From an uncultured Collinsella sp. (GTDB lineage: Bacteria > Actinomycetota > Coriobacteriia > Coriobacteriales > Coriobacteriaceae), in NCBI GenBank assembly GCA_902478935.1, contig CABSMV010000123.1, forward strand, positions 1 to 5,199: a stretch of 5,199 nt of DNA, written 5' to 3'. This document shows, piece by piece, positions 1 to 5,199 of the stretch (position 1 is its first letter; each line of letters opens with the position of its first letter). The position numbers were made by a program, and so were the translations under genes. The notes beneath the pieces are model-generated. The model made no database searches and was not told the DNA's origin. It saw only the letters and a list, made by a program, of their open reading frames with translations.

Positions 1-242
1 GCTTTGCCCTGGATCCCATTGCGGCCCTGGGAGCCACGCGTGTTGACTTGCCGGGCAATCTTGCCGACGACCTGCTCTGCGGCCGACGCATTCCCGTTGA
101 GCGTGCGCTTGCCGATTTTGATGCCTCGAAGGCGCCGTTTGCGCTGGTACTTGATGGGGGACTCAAGGCGCTCGCCCGCATTGAGAGTGGCCGCTTTGTT
201 ATGGAGCACGTGTTTCCACAGGCAATCGGCGGTGTTCGATGA
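1..242 (+). CDS. truB: tRNA pseudouridine(55) synthase TruB, C-terminal part (5' truncated by window)
   Basis: The open frame runs in from the window edge (first full codon at 3) and stops with TGA at 240-242, giving the last 79 residues of a protein whose family is usually about 300 residues. TruB converts uridine 55 in the T-loop of tRNAs to pseudouridine in the cytoplasm. The visible part is the C-terminal, PUA-like RNA-binding end: it opens with ALDPIAALGATRVDLPG, followed by a DLLCGRRIP stretch with the G-R/x-x-IP pattern I associate with TruB tails, and closes with a beta-rich segment (FALVLDGGLKALARIESGRF). The catalytic Asp lies upstream of the window and cannot be checked. Identification rests on this tail plus the position immediately before ribF, a common bacterial arrangement. 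The stop overlaps the ribF start, which implies translational coupling. Confidence 0.82.
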   Translation, partial: FALDPIAALGATRVDLPGNLADDLLCGRRIPVERALADFDASKAPFALVLDGGLKALARIESGRFVMEHVFPQAIGGVR

Positions 243-1246
243 TGTTGTCCGCTCGCGAGCTCGCGCGTGTCTTTCTCGCGGGCGAGTCGGACGAGGCTCG
301 CATCGTTACTGCCGATACGTTTGATGAGTGTGAGCACTTGGGTGCCGCATCGATTGCCATCGGCGTGTTCGACGGCGTTCACCGTGGACACCAGGAACTT
401 ATCGAAGCGCTTGTCCGTGATGCCCGTGCCCATGGCTGTAAGGCGGTCGTGGTCACCTTCGATCCGGACCCGGACGTCGTGGTAAGCCCTTCGCCCGCTC
501 AAAAATTGATGACAACGGCCGACCGTCTACATGCCTTGGCTCAGACCGGGGTCGATGCGGTGGTGGCCGTTCCCTTTACGCCCGAGGTTGCGGCACTCGA
601 TCATGTCGGTTTTCTCTCGCTGGTGTCGCGCGTGGTTGACATTCGTTCGATTCGCGTTGGCAGCGACTTTAGGCTGGGTTGTGGCGGTGCTTCTGGTGTT
701 GCCGAGATGCGCTCCTGGGGTTCCGAGCACGGCGTTGACGTGTATGGTCACGACCTGCTTTGCGAGGGCGGTGAGGCCATTTGCGCCACCCGCATTCGTC
801 ATGAGCTGGGACAGGGCCATGTGGAGCTTGCTGCTGAGTTACTCGGCCGTCCGTATATGGTGCGTGGCGGTGTTATTCGCGGCCGTCACGAGGGTTCTGG
901 CATGGGCTTTCCCACGGCAAACTTGCAGGTTCCCGACGGCATTCAGGTGCCAGCCGATGGCGTGTATGAGGGTCTGGTGCTGGTCGATGACACCGCGTGG
1001 CCCGCTGCTGTGAACGTCGGCCTGCCGCCAACGTATGCTGACGATGCGGCATCTGCGCATCTCGAGGCTAATTTAATTGGTTATACGGGCGACCTGTACG
1101 GCGCTTCCGTTTCGCTGGCGTTTACGCGCTGGCTGCGTCCCTCGCGTGTGTTCGATTCACTGGATGAGTTGATCGCGACCGTCGAGGGTAATATCGAGGA
1201 TATTCGTCACAACTTGGGCGATCAGGGGGTGAGCATCCGTGATTAG
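239..1246 (+). CDS. ribF: Bifunctional riboflavin kinase / FAD synthetase RibF
   Basis: This 335-residue protein makes FMN from riboflavin and ATP, then FAD from FMN and ATP, in the cytosol. The length is close to that of E. coli RibF (313). The N-terminal adenylyltransferase half (about residues 38-190) shows GVFDGVHRGHQ (42-52, with the nucleotidyltransferase HxGH at 48-51), TFDPDP (73-78), VGSDFRLG (140-147) and an ATRIR version of the S/T-x-IR motif (183-187). The C-terminal kinase half (about 205-325) shows the G-rich loop and PTAN signature (GFPTANL, 223-229), NVGLPPTY (259-266), a probable catalytic Glu (E276) and DLYG (285-288). Two ATGs occur in tandem at 239 and 242. A GGCGGTG Shine-Dalgarno-like site at 228-234 is better spaced for the second one (7 bases), so the protein may be one residue shorter. 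Both starts overlap the truB stop. The 3' end overlaps dnaG by 8 bases. No FMN riboswitch is visible, which is expected for an internal operon gene. Confidence 0.95.
   Translation: MMLSARELARVFLAGESDEARIVTADTFDECEHLGAASIAIGVFDGVHRGHQELIEALVRDARAHGCKAVVVTFDPDPDVVVSPSPAQKLMTTADRLHALAQTGVDAVVAVPFTPEVAALDHVGFLSLVSRVVDIRSIRVGSDFRLGCGGASGVAEMRSWGSEHGVDVYGHDLLCEGGEAICATRIRHELGQGHVELAAELLGRPYMVRGGVIRGRHEGSGMGFPTANLQVPDGIQVPADGVYEGLVLVDDTAWPAAVNVGLPPTYADDAASAHLEANLIGYTGDLYGASVSLAFTRWLRPSRVFDSLDELIATVEGNIEDIRHNLGDQGVSIRD
1224..1233 (+). promoter_or_regulatory. Shine-Dalgarno site for dnaG, inside the end of ribF
   Basis: AGGGGGTGAG matches the anti-Shine-Dalgarno complement AGGAGGTGA with one mismatch and lies 5 bases before GTG at 1239. 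This supports GTG-1239 as the dnaG start, although that start lies inside the last codons of ribF. No in-frame ATG nearby has comparable support. Confidence 0.7.
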
Positions 1247-3347
1247 CGATGAGGAAAAAGACCAGGTACGCGCTGCGTCTGACCTGGTTGCCATCGTGCA
1301 GGAAACGGTCGAGCTCAAGCCTCGCGGCCATGAGTTTTGGGGATGCTGCCCCTTCCATGGCGAGAAGACGCCGTCCTTCCACATTATCCCCGCCACGCAG
1401 GTGTGGCATTGCTTTGGTTGCGGCGAGGGTGGCGACGTTTTCACGTATATCATGAAGCGCGAGAACCTGAGCTTTCCCGAGTCAATCCGTTACTTGGCCG
1501 ATCGCGCGGGTATTGAGCTGCATGACACCGGAGATCGCCGCGAGCGCGGCACCAAGCGTGCCCGCATCTACGATCTGTGCGCCGAGACCGCCCAGTTCTA
1601 CCACACCATGCTCATGCGCGGTAAGGACGGCCGTCCGCGCGAGTACTTTGCCAGCCGCGGCATGGGCGGCGACGTCTGCCGCCGCTACTGCCTGGGCTTT
1701 GCACCGGGCCGTAACGCGCTGGTGTCGCACCTGTCCCAGGCGGGTTTTACCCCGCAGGAGATGATCGACGCCAACGTTGCCGTGAGTCGCGGGCGCGGGC
1801 AGCTTGCCGACCGCTTTTACGACCGCGTGATGTTCCCCATCTTTGACGAGCAGGGTCACAACATTGCCTTTGGCGGTCGCATTATGGGCGACGGCCAGCC
1901 TAAGTATCTCAACACCGCCGAGACGAGCGTGTTTCATAAAAAGCGAAACCTCTACGGCTTTAATTGGGCCAAGGAGTTTATCGTCGCGCAGGATACCGCC
2001 ATCGTGGTAGAGGGCTATACCGATTGCATCGCCTGCTGGGAGGCGGGGATTAAAAACGTTGTCGCCACGCTGGGCACCGCCCTCACGGAGCATCACGTCA
2101 AGACGCTCACTCGCTTTGCCAAGCGCATCGTGTATATGTTCGACGGCGATGCAGCGGGCCAGAAGGCCGCCCGTCGCGCGATTCAGTTTATCGAGCAGGA
2201 TTCCATGGACCTGCGCTGCGTGGTGCTCCCCGACGGCAACGACCCCATGGAGTTCATCACCGCACATGGTGGCGAGGCACTGCAGACGCGCATCGACGCT
2301 GCCGAGCCGCTTATGGACTTTGTCTACCGTTCGCTGCAGGAGTCGAGTGACATCACCACGCCGGGCGGTCGCGCTAAGGCGCTGGAAGATGCGCTGACGC
2401 TTATCTATCCGTTGCGCAACAGCTATATGATCGACACGTACTTTATCCAGATTGCCGATCTGCTGGGTTTGGATCTGGAGACGGTGCGCGCGAGCTCGGG
2501 TCGTGTGTTTCGCGATGTCGCCAAGCGCGAGGATGCGGAACGACGTCGTGAGCAGAACTATGAGCGCCAGCGGGCACAGACTGAGCGGTCCGGTAGCGCG
2601 GGCGGTCGGGCGTCGGGTTCTCGCGATGCCGGTCGCGGTGCTTGGGCATCGGGCGCGACGCCGCCGGTGTCCGCGCCGGTCGAAGAAGAGCCGTACGACT
2701 ACGTCCCGCTCGATGCCTACGGCGCCGCGCCCGTGGAGGTCGTCGACGACCTGCCGCCGATCGATGTGCCTGATGGTATGGGCGCTGTGCCTGTGGCTGA
2801 CGGTTCGGGCGCACCGGCTGCGGCGGCGCCGATGGTTCTTACCGATCTTGAACGCAAGTCCTTGGCAGGGGAGCGCGAGCTGTTGACGATGCTCACGAGC
2901 TACCCCGACCTGTTCCGCACGTATGCCGACCGCATCTGCTCCATCGAGTGGGTTGACCCGCGTCACGAGTCCATTGCATGGGCCGTTCTGGCAACGCCGC
3001 CGGGAACCGATCCTGCAGCCTGCATGGATGCGGCGCGCTCAGTGTGTCCCGATGCGGCAACGCTTGTGAGTGCCGGGCGCATCTCCGCGACGAGCAAGCA
3101 CCCCACCGAGACGAACATCGTGTTTATGCTTGATACGCTTGAGCTCTACACCATCAAGCGTCGCATGCGTGCCGCACAGGCCAAGCTGCGCCAGGACCGT
3201 TCACTCGATGATGAGGCCCGTCGCGCGCTGACCGTGCAGGCCGCGCAGGATTCGCAACGTCAACGCGAACTGCAAAAGTCGATCGGCCGCGTGGCGGACC
3301 CGTTCCGTTTGATCGGCCTGGAGGCCGCGGGCACCGAACAAGCCTAG
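1239..3347 (+). CDS. dnaG: DNA primase DnaG
   Basis: DnaG synthesises the short RNA primers for the lagging strand and origin start, working with the replicative helicase DnaB at the fork. The protein has 702 residues, clearly longer than E. coli DnaG (581). Domain order is canonical. The CHC2 zinc-binding domain has ligands C37, H40, C58 and C61 (CPFH and CFGC). The RNA polymerase core includes the basic PKYLN motif (221-225). The TOPRIM fold has EGYTD (258-262, catalytic Glu 258) and FDGDAAG (301-307, metal-binding D302 and D304). A helical segment follows to about 428. Residues 430-530 are a low-complexity linker, first Arg/Glu/Gln-rich, then Gly/Ser/Ala and Pro/Asp-rich. The last 165 residues, starting LERKSLAGERELLTML, resemble the C-terminal helicase-interaction bundle. 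The start is GTG at 1239, supported by the strong Shine-Dalgarno site just upstream. The gene overlaps ribF by 8 bases and is followed 95 bases later by rpoD, the neighbour seen in many bacteria. Confidence 0.97.
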   Translation: MISDEEKDQVRAASDLVAIVQETVELKPRGHEFWGCCPFHGEKTPSFHIIPATQVWHCFGCGEGGDVFTYIMKRENLSFPESIRYLADRAGIELHDTGDRRERGTKRARIYDLCAETAQFYHTMLMRGKDGRPREYFASRGMGGDVCRRYCLGFAPGRNALVSHLSQAGFTPQEMIDANVAVSRGRGQLADRFYDRVMFPIFDEQGHNIAFGGRIMGDGQPKYLNTAETSVFHKKRNLYGFNWAKEFIVAQDTAIVVEGYTDCIACWEAGIKNVVATLGTALTEHHVKTLTRFAKRIVYMFDGDAAGQKAARRAIQFIEQDSMDLRCVVLPDGNDPMEFITAHGGEALQTRIDAAEPLMDFVYRSLQESSDITTPGGRAKALEDALTLIYPLRNSYMIDTYFIQIADLLGLDLETVRASSGRVFRDVAKREDAERRREQNYERQRAQTERSGSAGGRASGSRDAGRGAWASGATPPVSAPVEEEPYDYVPLDAYGAAPVEVVDDLPPIDVPDGMGAVPVADGSGAPAAAAPMVLTDLERKSLAGERELLTMLTSYPDLFRTYADRICSIEWVDPRHESIAWAVLATPPGTDPAACMDAARSVCPDAATLVSAGRISATSKHPTETNIVFMLDTLELYTIKRRMRAAQAKLRQDRSLDDEARRALTVQAAQDSQRQRELQKSIGRVADPFRLIGLEAAGTEQA

Positions 3348-3393
3348 ATGTTGTGGTCAACCAGCGTATTCTCGCCTATATCCAGTCTTCTTT

Positions 3394-3425
3394 TTGGGTA
3401 TAGACGTCAATGTGTGTGCTAAAGT
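3394..3425 (+). promoter_or_regulatory. Possible extended -10 promoter for rpoD
   Basis: In the 95-base gap between dnaG and rpoD, TGCTAAAGT (3417-3425) fits the extended -10 pattern TGn followed by a hexamer (TAAAGT, 4 of 6 to TATAAT). The best -35-like sequence is TTGGGT (3394-3399), with a long 20-base spacer, so recognition would depend mainly on the extended -10. Transcription would start near 3432, giving a leader of about 26 bases to the GTG start at 3458. No terminator is visible in the gap, so read-through from dnaG is also likely. The call rests on motif matching only. Confidence 0.35.
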
Positions 3426-3429
3426 ATTG

Positions 3430-3442
3430 AGTCCTGTGGACT
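3430..3442 (+). repeat. Short perfect inverted repeat just upstream of rpoD
   Basis: AGTCC (3430-3434) and GGACT (3438-3442) are perfectly complementary around TGT. The repeat sits at the predicted transcription start and immediately before the Shine-Dalgarno site. It could be a short 5' leader hairpin or a small operator, but a 5-bp arm may occur by chance. Confidence 0.3.
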
Positions 3443-3445
3443 ATG

Positions 3446-3452
3446 AAGGGAG
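3446..3452 (+). promoter_or_regulatory. Shine-Dalgarno site deciding the rpoD start
   Basis: AAGGGAG lies 5 bases before GTG at 3458. An in-frame ATG exists at 3443, but this site lies inside that longer reading, and only a weak TGTGGA precedes the ATG. The placement argues for GTG-3458 as the real start. Confidence 0.65.
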
Positions 3453-3457
3453 AATCT

Positions 3458-4825
<1,368 letters not shown>

Positions 4826-4827
4826 TA

Positions 4828-4855
4828 GTTACGGCGTTTTACCAAACGCCGTAAC
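4828..4855 (+). terminator. Perfect 12-bp hairpin directly after rpoD, without a U-tract
   Basis: GTTACGGCGTTT (4828-4839) pairs perfectly with AAACGCCGTAAC (4844-4855) around a TACC loop. It begins at the last base of the tandem stop codon. The downstream bases (TGGTCG) are not T-rich, so it is not a canonical intrinsic terminator. It could protect the mRNA 3' end, or cause pausing ahead of the stronger terminator downstream. The hairpin is certain, its role is not. Confidence 0.5.
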
Positions 4856-4868
4856 TGGTCGACGCTGC

Positions 4869-4968
4869 GCGGGCACCAGAGCGACAACTTGTCATTCAAA
4901 GAGGACGGCATGACCAGAAGGTCTATGCCGTCCTCTTTTCATGCCAATTTGTTCGCTCTGGTGCCCGC
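4869..4968. repeat. 100-base nested inverted repeat enclosing the rpoD terminator
   Basis: The outer arms 4869-4887 and 4949-4968 pair over 19 bp with a single bulged T: 15 bp are uninterrupted (GCGGGCACCAGAGCG with CGCTCTGGTGCCCGC), then 4 more follow. Inside lies a second, independent 18-bp hairpin (4898-4938). The pentamer CGCTG occurs one base outside each end (4863-4867 and 4970-4974), which resembles a target-site duplication. It contains no coding frame of note. It may be a small palindromic element of the REP/MITE kind or a structured 3' region. Confidence 0.75.
4898..4939 (+). terminator. Intrinsic terminator of rpoD, possibly bidirectional
   Basis: AAAGAGGACGGCAT (4898-4911) pairs perfectly with ATGCCGTCCTCTTT (4925-4938). 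The stem continues inward with GACC and GGTC (4912-4915 and 4920-4923) around an AGAA tetraloop, with one bulged T at 4924. A TTTT run (4936-4939) closes it on the + strand. The matching A-run on the other side gives only a short T-run on the - strand, so function in reverse is possible but weaker. It lies 73 bases after the rpoD stop and separates rpoD from the tRNA gene. Confidence 0.85.
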
Positions 4969-5065
4969 TCGCTGGCATTGTCAAAACATCGGCGTTTCCG
5001 TTGCCGGTGCCGGCAGCTAGAGCGTCCCCAAGGGATCATGGCGAGAAAAATTCTTAAAAAAGTTC

Positions 5066-5093
5066 TTGCCCTGAGCTGATTCGTCCGTATAAT
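5066..5093 (+). promoter_or_regulatory. Promoter of tRNA-Asn
   Basis: TTGCCC (5066-5071, -35, 4 of 6) and a perfect TATAAT (5088-5093, -10) are separated by 16 bases. An A/T-rich stretch with runs of A (about 5043-5065) lies directly upstream and could act as an UP element. The predicted start near 5100 leaves a leader of about 24 bases to be removed by RNase P before the tRNA. Confidence 0.75.
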
Positions 5094-5123
5094 AAACTTC
5101 GTTGCTTGAGAGCACGCACCTAT

Positions 5124-5198
5124 TCCTCGGTAGCTCAATGGTAGAGCACGCGGCTGTTAACCGCGCTGTTGTAGGTTCGAGTCCTACCCGGGGAGCCA
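5124..5198 (+). tRNA. tRNA-Asn, anticodon GTT
   Basis: A complete cloverleaf of 75 bases folds from the sequence. The acceptor stem is TCCTCGG (5124-5130) with CCGGGGA (5188-5194), including one T-G wobble. The D arm is GCTC/GAGC (5133-5136 and 5144-5147). The anticodon stem is CGCGG/CCGCG (5149-5153 and 5161-5165), with loop CTGTTAA and anticodon GTT at 5156-5158. The T arm is GTAGG/CCTAC (5171-5175 and 5183-5187) with loop TTCGAGT. The discriminator is G, as is usual for tRNA-Asn, and the CCA end is encoded (5196-5198). It reads asparagine codons AAC and AAU. The window ends one base later, so further tRNAs in tandem cannot be excluded. Confidence 0.97.
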
Positions 5199-5199
5199 G

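Noticed and set aside
1482..2966. Long - strand open frame (494 codons) opposite dnaG
   Set aside because: It lies fully antisense to a clear dnaG, has no recognisable motif and is Ala/Arg/His-rich. It is a typical shadow of a GC-rich gene.
3348..3416. Terminator between dnaG and rpoD suggested by the TTTTT run at 3391-3395
   Set aside because: No GC-rich stem precedes the T-run.
4998..5016. GC-rich inverted repeat GCCGGTGCCGGC as a possible further terminator
   Set aside because: A usable loop leaves only a 4-bp stem and no T-run follows.
4923..5138. - strand frame of 71 codons over the rpoD-tRNA gap
   Set aside because: It overlaps the terminator, the tRNA promoter and the start of the tRNA, has no evident ribosome binding site and no recognisable sequence.

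Overview
The window is an ordinary housekeeping stretch of a bacterial chromosome, all on the + strand: the 3' end of truB, then ribF, dnaG, the primary sigma factor gene rpoD (sigA), and tRNA-Asn(GTT). The sequence is GC-rich with many G/C third positions. RibF is bifunctional, the sigma factor is an RpoD/SigA type with a short spacer between regions 1.2 and 2 and a charged N-terminal linker, and dnaG lies next to rpoD. Together these suggest an actinobacterial-type genome. My best guess is the Coriobacteriia (Collinsella-like), which is an inference from style and gene order and not a database result.

Layout: truB ends at 242. Its stop overlaps the ribF start (ATGA, 239-242). The ribF stop (1244-1246) lies inside the first codons of dnaG (GTG at 1239), so truB-ribF-dnaG looks like one translationally coupled operon. 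A 95-base gap (3348-3442) then holds a probable extended -10 promoter and a small inverted repeat ahead of rpoD. I see no terminator in this gap, so rpoD may be read both from the operon and from its own promoter. The roughly 300 bases after rpoD (4826-5123) contain no gene. They hold a perfect 12-bp hairpin directly after the stop, a strong intrinsic terminator nested inside a 100-base inverted repeat, and a strong tRNA promoter with a perfect TATAAT.

Functionally this joins two commonly seen clusters: truB-ribF (tRNA pseudouridylation and flavin cofactor synthesis) and dnaG-rpoD (replication priming and vegetative transcription, as in the macromolecular synthesis operons of other bacteria).

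I found no convincing new biological system. The items most worth a second look are the nested palindrome around the rpoD terminator, which is flanked by CGCTG on both sides and could be a small non-coding mobile or structural element, and an in-frame hexanucleotide microsatellite that builds an acidic Asp-Thr tract in the primary sigma factor.
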